Source: Procambarus clarkii (taxonomy: Eukaryota > Arthropoda > Malacostraca > Decapoda > Cambaridae). From it: DNA of 64,000 nt. Where the stretch lies: positions 27,448,953 through 27,512,952 of the forward strand of contig NC_091193.1 in the NCBI RefSeq assembly GCF_040958095.1. Direction: 5' to 3'. Below the pieces are notes generated by a model. The model had not been told where the DNA came from. It saw only the letters and a program-made list of their open reading frames with translations, and did no database searches. The position numbers and the translations under genes were made by a program. Of the stretch, positions 1 through 10,266 are shown piece after piece (the first letter of the stretch is position 1; each line of letters opens with the position of its first letter).

Positions 1-262
1 AGACCCTCTCTTGAGGTTATCTTGAGATGATTTCGGGGCTTTTTAGTGTCCCCGCAGCCCGGTCCTCGACCAGGCCTCCACCCCCAGGAAGCAGCCCGTG
101 ACAGCTGACTAACACCCAGGTACCTATTTCACTGCTAGGTAACAGGGGCATAGGGTGAAAGAAACTCTGCCCATTGTTTCTCGCCGGCGCCTGGGATCGA
201 ACCCAGGACCACAGGATCACAAATCCAGCGTGCTGTCCGCTCGGCCGACCGGTTCCCAAACC
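1..262 (-). mobile_element. tRNA-derived SINE, Thr-like head (copy 1)
   Basis: Read on the minus strand, a tRNA-like head (about 262-185) carries a B box GGTTCGATCCC and a 7-nt anticodon-like loop with TGT in the anticodon position. It is followed by the body GAGTTTCTTTCACCC, then TAAATAGGTACC, CAGCTGTCACGGGCTGCTTC and a tail ATCTCAAGATAACCTCAAGA. The left end coincides with the window edge. It sits inside DIRS copy 1. The acceptor stem is degenerate, so this is a SINE and not a tRNA gene. Confidence 0.85.
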
Positions 263-1741
263 ACGAACAGGGAAGAAAAGAAACCGGATCAACCCAAAGT
301 GCGTGCCCGGACACCCAAGCACCCCCACATCCCCAAGCCAGTCCGAAGACACCTCCAGGAGGGAAAAGAAGCGCAAGGCCGAAGCCAAGAGACCCCAGGC
401 ACGCAAGTCCTCGGCCACCTGCGCAGCCGACAGGGAGGGGAACCTGCACATGGAGCTGCAAAACGTCCCCCAGGAAAATCTGAACCATCATCGAGACTTT
501 GCGCCACTCAAGTGTGCGGGAATGACAGAAAGAATGCCAAGCCTCCAAACCAAACAGTCCACCAGCCAGGACGACTCCAGAATCCTTTAACGGACCCAGA
601 AAGTGAACGAATTCCCAAACCTGAAATACGACGGATCCATCACCGAGGCGTAATCCGGGTCACGCAGGAGGTAAGACACCAGGACCGCCCGCACCGTAGA
701 CGGTTGGATGCGGGAAGCCGAAAACCTCCAGAAATATGGAACCGACGCATCTGAGGGAACACGAAACCGAGCCTGGGGAGGGGCAGATGCCAAATCCAAC
801 TCATACAGAGAGAAGTGGGGGTGATGGGAAAGAGAACCCCACTCCTTGTAACAATAAACCCCACTCCGAGGGTAGTAAAAGCCAGGCAGGGTCCAGCGGG
901 GCTCAAGGCCCCAAGTCAGCCCCTCCCCAGTCCCAAGATCCCCTCCTCGGGACCCGGGGCCGAGTCATCCCCCAGAGCACCCACCCCTAAAGAAAGAGCC
1001 GGTGCAGCCAAGTAAGCCGAACAGAAGGGGGGTCCACTGGTCAGACCCAGAGGCTTCGGCAGGGAGAGTGGACTCGAATGCCTCCATCGCCACACCGGAA
1101 GGGGCAACCCCTGAGACCGTCCGAGACTCAAGACCATCTAAACCCTGCCCCGACCCCAAAACTCTCAGACGTTTCAGGGCCGGAAGCAGGGGGTGGGGGG
1201 GCCGGGACACACCACAGCAGGGAGAAGGACGAGGGGTGCGCACTGAACCAAGGTCGAAGTGACTCCCACCCCCAAGTCCGGGTCCCTATAAGCAAAACGG
1301 GGCAGCCTCGGGGCATCCGGGTGAGCAACCAACCTAGCGCATTGCAACAACCAAAACGATCATGCAACGCCTGCGCTGCCTGTACCCGTAGAACATCATC
1401 TTGAAATTGTGTAAACTGAGTCACGAGCAGGCAACAGAACTCGCATGACTTGGGGTCGAAGGTGTCACCGACCCAACAGGCAACGTGACGGAGGCAAAAA
1501 CTGTGAGGGTCGCCCTGGGTCAAAGGGACCGAGCAACCCTCGAACTCGCACAAAGCGACGGGGGGACTCCGGGGACACATCCATCGGACCCATGTGCCCC
1601 CTAGGGGATTCCCAGGGTCCTGAGCGCTTAATGAAAACTCACGCCCAGGTAATCCCAGGCAGGGTACTGCTAACTGGAGTTCAAAACTATCAAAGAACTG
1701 TCTAAAGCTGAACCCCAGGGACATGTACACTCACAGGGACC

Positions 1742-1994
1742 TATCTTGAGGTTATCTCGAGATGATTTCGGGGCTTTTTAGTGTCCCCGCAGCCCGGTCC
1801 TCGACCAGGCCTCCACCCCCAGGAAGCAGCCCGTGACAGCTGACTAACACCCAGGTACCTATTTTACTGCTAGGTAACAGGAGCATAGGGTGAAAGAAAC
1901 TCTGCCCATTGTTTCTCGCCGACGCCCGGGATCGAACCCAGGACCACAGGATCACAAGTCCAGCGTGCTGTCCACTCGGCCGACCGGCTCCCGC
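1742..1994 (-). mobile_element. tRNA-derived SINE, Thr-like head (copy 2)
   Basis: Nearly identical to the SINE at 1-262 in head, body and tail, in the same orientation. It interrupts DIRS copy 1: the flanking sequence (ACTCACAGGGACC on the left, a CACCACCAGAA segment on the right) is contiguous in DIRS copy 4 near 31816-31850. The close similarity of the two copies suggests recent activity or duplication. Confidence 0.87.
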
Positions 1995-2579
1995 CCGGGA
2001 GGGGGCACCACCAGAAAACAACTGTGCACAGGTCAGGCACAAAAAAGGGGGAAGCAAGGCAGGCTTTACCCCCTTACAGGGCAAAAACAAAAAGAAATCT
2101 AAACCCTGCAAGAGGACAACGTACCCCAAGGAACAGAGCCAGCTGCTGTAAGTGGTGAAAATAAGCTGCGCAGTACCCTGCGCCCCACCAGTGCAAACTG
2201 CCTCTCACCCTAAGGTGAACCAGGAAGACAAAACCCTAAGCACCCAAAGGGCAGCCAAAAACCGAGCAGTAATACGGCCTAGCAGAGGCAGACCCTGAGG
2301 AACTTGTGGAAGGTAACCCCAAGCACCAAGGGCAGTACTTACAGGGCATCTAGAAACGATAACCCTAGGCGCATGCAGCCCGAGTACTGTAGAATAACTC
2401 CTGTCTTGCGCAACCCCTGGAAGACAGCCACCACACTCAAAGCACAGTGCTGGAAACGCTGGAGCCAAGCACACGACCTCCGCCTCTAGCATCAGCCTGA
2501 GAACTGACAGTAGATAGTCAGCGCGAGGGGTCTGGGGCTCCCCCTTCCCCCCTCACAGGGAGGTGGGGGCTGCTCAGAA

Positions 2580-2930
2580 AGCGGCGCGGCGACGTGTGAT
2601 GTCATGCTCGTTTGCTCGTTTCTTTTAGGGGAGTTCTATCCAGTTGTTCGGCTTTTGGTAGCAATATTTTCACCAGAATAGGGGTTTGTTTTGGGATGCT
2701 TACCTTTCTGGGTGCCTGACGCAGTCGATGGCAGGAATAGAATGCCTCCAACCACACGGGGTTTCTACAGGCCATTGCTCCCCATGCCACTTTGAGGGGG
2801 CCAGGTTCTGGCTCATGGTCCCTAGTAGGCTCACAGAACTCCATACACATGACTGATGCCAAAGTCTGACATTAGCATATTAGCCTAGTAAGCTCCAGGG
2901 AGCCGAAGGGGCCCCCCCCAGAAAATACAT
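2580..2930. repeat. DIRS-like inverted terminal repeat (copy 1, 5' end)
   Basis: A roughly 350-bp terminal unit with the landmark TACCTTTCTGGGTGCCTGAC and ending in AGCTCCAGGGAGCCGAAGG followed by a C run. The same unit recurs at 17620-17951, 18785-19137, 32400-33045, 35420-35762 and 62250-62520. It recurs in the opposite sense at 6835-7345, 12720-13250 and 51668-52010. At 5' ends it is reversed relative to the element and at 3' ends it is forward, so it behaves as an inverted terminal repeat. Confidence 0.75.
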
Positions 2931-4238
2931 GAAGCACAATTAACAACCCTTGGCAGGTGCTGGCACACGTCAAAGTGTGAGCAAATATTTAGAATAGAAG
3001 CAACAAAATATGTTTATATTATTACACGCAAGTTCTCCATTCCCAGATGGGTAAAATATACCTTTTGACCTCCCCAGCTGCCCTTCTTTACCAACAAAGA
3101 CCACATGTTCATTCGAAGATGCTGCCAAACCCCATTTATGAATGAAAAGTTCTTTACACATGACCCACAACTGATGATGTTCAAACATTTCTCTAACAGT
3201 GCTTTACTGATGAACTCTGTTTGAATCACAACTCTACAAGTGCTTCACCCACATGCTACAAATGCAAATAATTGCCAACAGATCCTAAACACCTAACTTA
3301 ATAATATAACTAAAAATGCCCAATTTGCTAATATATAATAATATTAATTCAAATTTGGGAAAATTCCTATATTGAACGAATGGCACGCTAAAATTTATGA
3401 CTGTCTTTAGGGTCAGATGCTGAATGGAATGAACATAGCCTGAGGATGAGTTGTTTGTTGATGGGTGAAATATGCTTCTATACCTTTCCAGAGGTGAAAT
3501 ATGTTTCTAAAACTTCCCAAACGAGTGAAGTATGCTTCTAAGCCTTCCTAGGTCGGTGAAATGATTCTAAACCTTCCCAAATGGATGATGCCTGCTTTGA
3601 AATCTTTGCAGATGATGAAGTATAATTCTAAACCTTCCCAGATTGCCAAGTTAGCTTCTAAACCTTCTCAGATGTGTGAAGTATATTAAACATCATAATT
3701 TGATTGATCACATACATGTTTGCCACTGCAGCAAAACAACTGCTGAGTACAGAGAGGACAAACTACTAAGAATGACATTGAGAAACACCAAGAAGAGAGT
3801 AGACCGTACTGAAGAAGTCTATCTCATCTTGGTGTTCTGTACATCACAACTGTTGAAGTTTTACAATATAGTGTTGGCAAATACTGTACGGTACTGTATA
3901 ATGTTTTGAGAAATTTATATCATTCAATCATCTGAATAAAATTAGATAAATAAAAACACATTTACTTAATTTACTAATTATATTTGATGATTTCAAACTA
4001 ATTTCTCAATTGTAATGAATATTTATGTACTGTATACCTGTACAGAGGGCATGTTCTAATGTTTAGTAAATTCTTAAGTAATTTTAATAGTACGCATCCT
4101 TTATGTGTAGATGTAAACAATGACATTTGGTATTATAATAACAAACATGCCAAGACTAATAGACTAATTTGTAACCAAACTGTCACTACTGCCAAACACG
4201 GTACAACGACAAGCATTAGAATTAGGAACATGACTCAC
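2931..4238. other. Non-coding AT-rich stretch (TRUB2 intron 3 or beyond)
   Basis: No convincing exon or transposon was found. It contains one degenerate tandem array (3440-3690, listed separately). The minus-strand frame at 3014-3229 was examined as a possible TRUB2 exon 4 and rejected because no splice acceptor joins exon 3 in frame. Confidence 0.5.
3440..3690. repeat. Degenerate short tandem repeat, period about 35 bp
   Basis: Seven or eight imperfect copies built around GTGAAGTATGCTTCTAAACC followed by TTCCCAGA or TTCCCAAA. Spacing varies from about 31 to 40 bp and copies diverge strongly, which points to an old array. No coding frame runs through it. Confidence 0.7.
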
Positions 4239-4369
4239 CTTGCCATCATAAAAATGAGTATCTGTGGCCCGACCAAACTGGCCAGAGATGGTGTAAGTGC
4301 GAATTAACCTTCCTTCTCTCACTCTGTGTGTTCCTTTGCTGCCTGAGTTGACTCCGAGCACGCACACTC
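4239..4369 (-). CDS. TRUB2: TRUB2-like pseudouridine synthase, coding exon 3
   Basis: A 131-nt exon with acceptor CATGCAG|GAG and donor GGCAAG|GTGAGT. It starts in the phase left by exon 2 (the split Gly codon completes) and ends in phase 0. The 43 whole codons include VCVLGVNSGSKG and RTYTISGQFGRATD, which match the TruB-fold core of animal TRUB2 just after the catalytic Asp loop (family knowledge: VLVLG..G, then a YTVRG..GKATD-like strand). TRUB2 modifies uridines in mitochondrial mRNA and sits in the matrix. The following exon was not found down to position 1, so the C-terminal half probably lies outside the window. Confidence 0.9.
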
Positions 4370-6186
4370 CTGCATGTTGTGTGTTTGTCAAAGTTAGCAA
4401 GAGTCAGTTACTTATATTGTATATAAACAAAATATAGTAATACACACTGAGTGGTAAATCTTTGCCTTTTCAAACTATTCAACTTAGAATTGCTAATCAA
4501 AAATTCTTTGAATACCACCATGACATTAACAGTCTTATATTCAGACTTGTTCCAAGATCAACAACACTTTCTGTACTCATCAGTCAACTTTCTTTGTTAA
4601 CTCCTTAACTAAATTATCTCACCTCATCTTTATGAAGCACCATCATTCATCTACCATTTAAACATCTCTTAGACAGAACTCAAATAATTTGGCTCTTTCT
4701 AACCTAAATCATGTATGTGACAATTCCTTTAAATCAAATGTAAATGTTTAAATAAGATGTTGAGTGGATCAGACTCCTGTATAAACGTCTACTCTTTTTA
4801 ATAATTAGTAAATATAATGTTCAAGCATGACATGATGTCAGGATATAGCAGGATGCATTCATTTACCACTGAGACTACTATATGCAGGACTTGCCTAGTA
4901 CACACCTGTTTAACCCTCGTGTGCAATGCCAGTGACCAGCAAATTTACACGAGTCTACCGCTGCCCGGTCCATCTCATGGCACTTACACATGTAACGGTT
5001 CTATTGTTACGTAAAGTATGGTGACAAATAAACACAGACACTAAGATACTATATATATATTTGGTCGAATATACAGAAGTACACAGGTGATACTTTGGTG
5101 TGAGTTGAGCGCACTGAGCGTCGGTACAGTATCTCGCAAGTGTCTGCTCTAGACCACACTTGAAAGTAGACTCTGGTTAATGTTTGCTATTCTGCTGCTT
5201 ATATGCTCGGGCAACACCTCACCGTGTTGCCCGGGCAACGCCTCACCTCATTCATCTCCAAAGGTTGACAGGAATATTAACAATGCATTTGGAGCGAGTA
5301 TATTATTGGGATAATCTACTCGCTACACACACATGAACAGCTTCTGGCAGAACACTCACACTGGTGAGTGTTCCCCTCAGGAAGAAACTCCCACTACTAG
5401 AGATGTTGTACTATGAGCAAGCTATACCACCCCCCCTGCCCTAAGGTACTCTTTCACCACATCGTGCACCCTTCTGGGTATACTCTTCAAAGCCCCCCAT
5501 AGCCACATGTACATCAGTTAACCACTCACTTTAGATATTTGCCACCACCTTTTCATCCCTTTACCAGTCTGTCACTTCTTACACAGACTTATTCTAAACA
5601 GGAGGCAACACCCACTGTAGTGATTCCTTAAATACATATTTACATACAGTACATACAATTTGTTCCCAATTTAGGTAAAGATATAGCAAAAATTCACAGC
5701 TGGTTAATGTATGAGATGCCTGTACTGGGAGCATCTCCAACCATTAGGGCTCGTGTATGTAGAGAAATTTGGGGCTTATTTTTTATTTGATGTCCCAATA
5801 TTGATGAAAGGTCATGCCCTCCTCCCCATCCAAAGGAAAATATAAATTAGTTCATAAAATAAGCCACAAAGGCCCCCCTCAATGGCCAATTAAAAGAGAA
5901 GCCTTACTTTTATCTTCATACTTAGGTACCTTAAGTTTAATATGAAAAGGTGCTTTCAAGATATCATTCAGAAACCACTGTACATGAAACATACTACTGG
6001 TATTAAGCCATGTTACAGTAACTATACCTCGGTGTCAGTTGGGACGTTTGTCTGCCATGCAAACAGTTTACCTATGCTGCATGTTGTACACTTCCAAGTC
6101 AAGCAAACATGTTTACTTTAAACCAATTCAATGAAAACCATTGGGATTTCCTACCAGCAATCCCTATGGTTCATATATTTTTTTAC
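4370..6186 (-). other. TRUB2 intron 2
   Basis: The 1,817-nt intron is bounded by GTAAAA at the 5' end and GCAG at the 3' end on the minus strand. It holds a solo LTR-like element (4991-5327). The rest (4400-4990 and 5332-6186) is AT-rich and shows no coding frame or repeat that I recognise. Confidence 0.85.
4991..5327 (-). mobile_element. Solo LTR-like element with 4-bp target duplication
   Basis: 337 bp, beginning TGTAACGGTTC and ending CTCGCTACA, flanked by CACA on both sides (4987-4990 and 5328-5331). A second copy lies in the opposite sense at 32541-32853. Read on the minus strand it starts TGTAGCGAGTAG and contains a TATA-like stretch, then ATATATATAGTATC near its 3' end. The TG..CA ends, imperfect 7-bp terminal inversion (TGTARCG) and 4-bp duplication fit a solo LTR of a Ty3/Gypsy-type element. 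A Ginger-type MITE (TGTNR ends, 4-bp duplications) is the alternative. No internal coding region is present. Confidence 0.72.
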
Positions 6187-6318
6187 CTGAAATATTTTTA
6201 TCAAGATGAAGAGCCCAAGACAACTTTAGGTCCTTTGGTTGATACCTGGAACCCAGCACCAGCGGATGGTCTGCAAAGTTCTCCTTCTGTGTGACCAAAA
6301 GTTTATCCCCAACGCTAC
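6187..6318 (-). CDS. TRUB2: TRUB2-like pseudouridine synthase, coding exon 2
   Basis: A 132-nt exon with acceptor CACACAG|GTAGC and donor TTTCAG|GTAAAA. The first two bases complete a Gly codon begun in exon 1 and the last base begins one finished by exon 3. It encodes FADHPLVLGSRY and LKLSWALHLDKNIS. The HLD-x-x-x-SG motif corresponds to the TruB-family catalytic aspartate loop (RLD-x-x-ASGV in human TRUB2, by family knowledge); the Asp is residue 102 of the assembled protein. The adjacent HPL is also typical of TRUB2. The catalytic residue is intact, so this looks like a live gene. Confidence 0.92.
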
Positions 6319-6834
6319 CTGTGTGCATCATATAAAAGTTCATTCAACAAAATAACAATTGTTGAGTACAGTATAATAATTAAAGATAAGGAAATTACCC
6401 GAAATACTTCAATAATTAACCCTTAGACTGCACAATACATACATAAATGATTTGACAAAAAGCAATTTAACATAAGTTTTCACAACTTGCACAAACACTT
6501 TCCAATTTTTTTTTTGCATAATCAACTAGGCAAATGCTCCAACTTTGTCTATATGATCACAGCGTAACTTGAAAAACAAGAGAATCAAAATTAATTTTAA
6601 AACTGAATATTGAAAACTACAGATTTTCAGTTCAGAATAAAAATTATGAACTATCATTAATATGTTCATTTTATGTTATTATTCTCTAAGAACAGCATAT
6701 GATCTTCATTTTCATCAAAATAGAATATAGGGTTTCAGCATAGTTTACTGTAAAAAAAAATAGTCAATAGGACATTTGAAATATGCGGCAAATTTAGAAC
6801 ATAAAACCAGCGTTGAATGAAATGAAACGCCATT

Positions 6835-7374
6835 TTCTGGGTGAGCCCCAGAGGCTCCCTGGAGCTTATCGGGCTAATGTATGTTATATTAGACCGGGAC
6901 ATTAGCTAAGGAGTTCAGACCTACCAGGGACCAGCACCAGAACCTGGCTCCTTCAGAGAGGTTTCAGGGAGCAATGGCCCTGGAAAACCCCCTTGTGGTT
7001 GGGGTTTTCATTATCTGCCATCGACCGGGGTTAGGCACCCAGAAAGGTAGGCATGACAAAACAAACCCCACATGGTAAAAAACTTAAAAAGAAAATGAAC
7101 AGAGAGGTAGAAACTCCCTACAATCTCAAGGAAACAAGCAAAGATCACACTTTACTGCCGCGCCGATTGTCCGCGCAGCCCTCCCCACCGCGAGAGAGGG
7201 TGGGAGGGGGGGGGGGGGGAGCCCGGACATCACCGCGCCGGCTTGCCTAGCATCAGTTCGGAAGCTAAGCTTCAACCAATGCGAAAAAAACGCCGACCGG
7301 TAGGAGGGAGGGTTGCCAGGAAGCCTCCGGGGCTCACCCAGAAAATGGCGTTTCATTACATTCAAACGCTGGTT
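6835..7374. repeat. DIRS-like 3' terminal region with flanking inverted arms
   Basis: Contains the terminal unit (landmark GGCACCCAGAAAGGTAGGC near 7034). It is bracketed by inverted arms: GAAACGCCATTTTCTGGGTG at about 6825-6845 and its complement CACCCAGAAAATGGCGTTTC at about 7334-7353. A G-run lies at about 7206-7219. DIRS elements are known for inverted terminal repeats with an internal complementary region, and this arrangement is compatible with that. Confidence 0.65.
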
Positions 7375-7399
7375 TTCTGTGGGGAGCTCCTACGGCTCC

Positions 7400-8330
7400 C
7401 TGGAGCTTCATACCCAAAGAGAAGGAAAGAAAGGGCTAACCCGGGAGGCAGCTGCCACAAACTCCGCCACGCGAAGCCGAGATAACAGGCTGCAACCTGC
7501 GACCCAAGGCAACAATAACGCACAGGAGCAGACACGCACATAAAGAATGGGCGGCCAAGAACCCGTGCGACCCTCAAATCCCTGTGCCCGAAATGAGCCC
7601 TAGACGTCACCAACACAGCAGCAAAAGCTGCAAACATCTGAACAGCACGGGCGCAAGGACAGACCGCAAGCTGGAAGACTTAAAAAGTCTGTGGACGACC
7701 TGGGAGACCCGAGCCCTGAAACAGGGGAACGAGGGGAACCGGATCAACCCAAAGCGCATCCCCAGACATGCTACGCAGGTAACGGCAAAAAAGCGCAACC
7801 GGACAACACAGGACGCACCCCCGGCCAAACCAATCAAGCATCAATAACCCAAGAACCCCTCCGGAAAGCAGCCGTCTCGACCGTCGCCAGGACGGCTCAG
7901 GCTGCACACGTACAAACCTACCACCAGTACTAAAGAGCAGAAACCTGAACTGAAGGGGCTACCACAAGCTGAGGAGAAGATAAGAAGGCACCCTGATCAA
8001 GGACCAGGACAACTGAGGTGACACATGAGCAGGCCGGAGGTGAAACAAAACACGAGAAAGCGTAGAAACGGGGCAGATGTAACGTCCACCCGGAATGCAA
8101 GCCAGAGCGGCTCTGCCAGCGCCACACAAAACAAGGCGACAGTAAAAAACATCAAATAACTGTAGTCCTGAAAACCCAAGACAGGACAAGACAACCCGAT
8201 GCGAAAGAGACAACCACCTACAAAGAGCAAGAAAAAGTGCATAGAAATACCAGGAACGTCATACTGTCGCCAAGACGAAGCTCGCAGGTGGGACACCGTC
8301 AACAAAGCCACCTAATCACCACAGAGATGG
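7400..8330 (-). pseudogene. DIRS tyrosine recombinase, copy 2 (frameshifted)
   Basis: Minus-strand fragments match the recombinase of copy 7. They include VSHLRASSWRQYDVPG near 8290, LAEPLWLAFRVDVTSAPF near 8090, and a C-terminal ALWVDPVPLVP segment near 7740. They fall in different frames, so the gene is broken. In DIRS elements this enzyme integrates a circular DNA copy without target duplication. Catalytic residues cannot all be placed in one frame. Confidence 0.65.
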
Positions 8331-8659
8331 TGATACCCGTGTCAAAATACCAGACGCGAAGAGCCGAGGAGAAGGCTGAACCAGTCACGTACAGGACCGA
8401 TCCGACCTGCCGAAAGAGGCGGAGCCGCGGGAAAACGCCCCGGGTTCGGACACCTATCAAGCAGCGTCTGAAAATAAAGCTGGGCCGGCCACCAAGGGAC
8501 CATAAGGACTACTCTCGTGGGAATTGGCTCCAACCGAGCCAGAAACATAAGCTGGACCGGGAGAAGAGGAACAGGTACCCCCACCTCAACCAGTCCTGCC
8601 GAAAGGCATCCACCATGAATGCCTCGCAGGCGGGTAAGGGCGCCACATAGAATGGGCGA

Positions 8660-9280
8660 CGCCTAGACCACGCTGACTCGAAAAAGTCCATGGCCAGGAG
8701 TCCATACGCTGAGACAGCTGTTCGCCAGGACGCAGGACACGCCCCGGACATGAACCTCACGGTTAGCCAAACCCCGAGAATCCAGCAAACGAGCTACTCG
8801 AAGGAACCAACCCCAAAGGTCAACACCTAAGAGAAACCCTGTAGTTCCGGCAAAGAACCGCCAGAGAACAGTTCGAATGGAGCAGAATGGTGGAGCACCG
8901 AGTGACCCAAACCCTTCGAAGCGCAAACCAGACAGCCACGAACTCCCGAACCGTGCTGTGAGCCCGACAGACGGACAGACCCCACCATCCCCAGCCGACC
9001 TGGTGAGCACTGGTCACAAAGCCCCAGCCGAGAGATGACCCGGCCGTGAACACATCGAGCGAAGACTCGTGGAGGTGCCAAAGCACATAACCCTCAAAAC
9101 CCCAAAGAGGAAGCTGGTGATGCAGCACCAGCACAAGATCCCCGGAGGAACGAACCCAACAATTGCAAGAGAGGCGGAAGGGGAGTCTCTGAAGGAACCA
9201 AACAGACGCCGAAACCAAACCCAACCCCGTGGGCAGACCAGCACGTCAAAGTTCAGACTCCCGCGCAACTGCTTGAGCAA
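8660..9280 (-). pseudogene. DIRS RNase H domain, copy 2 (frameshifted)
   Basis: The minus-strand frame includes SLDVFTAGSSLGWGFVTSAH followed by CRAHSTVREFVAVWFALRRV. The same order in copy 7 (LDVFTDTSSFGW, then an HSTMREF segment) marks an RNase H fold with the first acidic residue in VFTD. Here that Asp reads Ala (VFTA), so activity would be lost even with the frame intact. Confidence 0.65.
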
Positions 9281-9920
9281 CCGCTGAGCAAACCCAGGAC
9301 CCCCTCATGAACAGCCGAAGGCGGGACCACAGCCGCAGCATCACATCTGGAGGGAAAGACAAGGAGTGGCCTAAAAGCCCTAAACAAGGCCCAGCCAGGT
9401 CCGAACCCAGGACGGAAACAGATGGAATGGCCTGCAGATCACCAAGAAACCAAACCAGGCGATCTAGAAAGAACCACACCCCCTGGCGAACAGACAAGCG
9501 GACCGACTGGGAGCCCACACCAGCCAGCCGTCGAGGTAGGCCAGACACCAAATCCCAAGCAGACTCAGACAGGGCACCAAGATTCGGTAAAGATGCATAA
9601 ATACACCAAACGCCAATTACAAAATAGGGAAGGCAACAAAAGCGGCAAGCCTGAAGCCCCACCACCAACTGTGCCAGTCCCGGAAAACTGGAGAGGAATG
9701 TGCCAAGAATTGACCTGGAAGTTCAGGGCCACCATCCAGGCACCCGGTCCCAACAGAAGCTGGACAGAAGACAACAGTCCTCCGATGAGGGCATAGAATC
9801 CAGGGCGCAGACTGAAGAAGTCCAGAAGAACCGCAGATTCGACAGGCCCGTGTCTGCATGGAGCAGACGGGAACCCAAAAAGGATGGGGCGGATCGACCA
9901 CGTCCAATGCACCCACTAAG
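9246..9920 (-). pseudogene. DIRS reverse transcriptase, copy 2 (broken)
   Basis: Minus-strand pieces include SSVQLLLGPGAWMVALNFQ near 9745, where other copies have the catalytic palm strand, and the region around the catalytic box near 9535, which reads YLDGWLVWAPS rather than YLDDWLIW. The Asp to Gly change removes a catalytic carboxylate. Several frameshifts separate the pieces. Confidence 0.6.
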
Positions 9921-10127
9921 ATGACATGACGAAGCGCAGGGGAAGAAGCCTACCCCGCCAGCCCTGAACCCCGCAAAGGGGGAGAAGCTGTTCACCACTG
10001 CCACCAGAGGCCGAAAGACAACCAAAAGCGCCCACTAACTACAGGGCCATGCGAGAGTCAACAGAGCAAGCTGCTCCCCTAGCGCCCTGTCAACAGAGAA
10101 GGGAACAGAGCCCTTTCCGAAAGAAAA

Positions 10128-10266
10128 AGTATACATACACATATACATATTATGTATATACACACATCCATATACAATACACATACAAGGTATGTTACCC
10201 ACACGTGCACATACACATGTGCACACACACACCGTGTACACATGTACATGTACATGCATACACATA
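10128..10266. repeat. Imperfect CA/TA microsatellite in DIRS copy 2
   Basis: Mixed TACA/CATA/CACA repeats over about 140 bp, with CACACACACACCG and TACATGTACATG cores. It lies between the RT and gag-like segments of copy 2 and is absent from copies 3 and 7, so it arose after insertion or in this copy only. Confidence 0.8.

Larger units (their letters stand above)
1..2930 (-). mobile_element. DIRS-like retroelement, copy 1 (internally deleted)
   Basis: Minus-strand copy of a family seen seven times here. The 5' inverted terminal repeat is at about 2580-2930. Inward lies the ORF1/gag-like region (about 330-1700), whose minus translation matches the plus-strand copy at 56505-57420 (shared piece EAFES..PAEASGSDQWTP). 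At about 255-310 the sequence resembles the 3' part of the recombinase gene of copy 3 and is followed directly by ORF1-like sequence, so RT, RNase H and most of the recombinase are deleted. Two SINEs interrupt it (1-262 and 1742-1994). All frames are broken, so it is inactive. Family assignment rests on the RT-RNaseH-YR order in copies 3 and 7. Confidence 0.75.

Noticed and set aside
177..250. tRNA genes at the SINE heads (1-262, 1742-1994, 38165, 47012, 48247)
   Set aside because: They are degenerate stems continuous with SINE bodies present in several copies.
3014..3229. Possible TRUB2 exon 4 (minus, FISKALLEKCLNII segment)
   Set aside because: Weak resemblance only; no acceptor joins the phase-0 end of exon 3 without a stop codon.
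4991..5327. Ginger-type MITE as the primary call
   Set aside because: Terminal inversion is only about 7 bp, and the TATA-like and 3' AT-rich structure suits an LTR better. Kept as an alternative.
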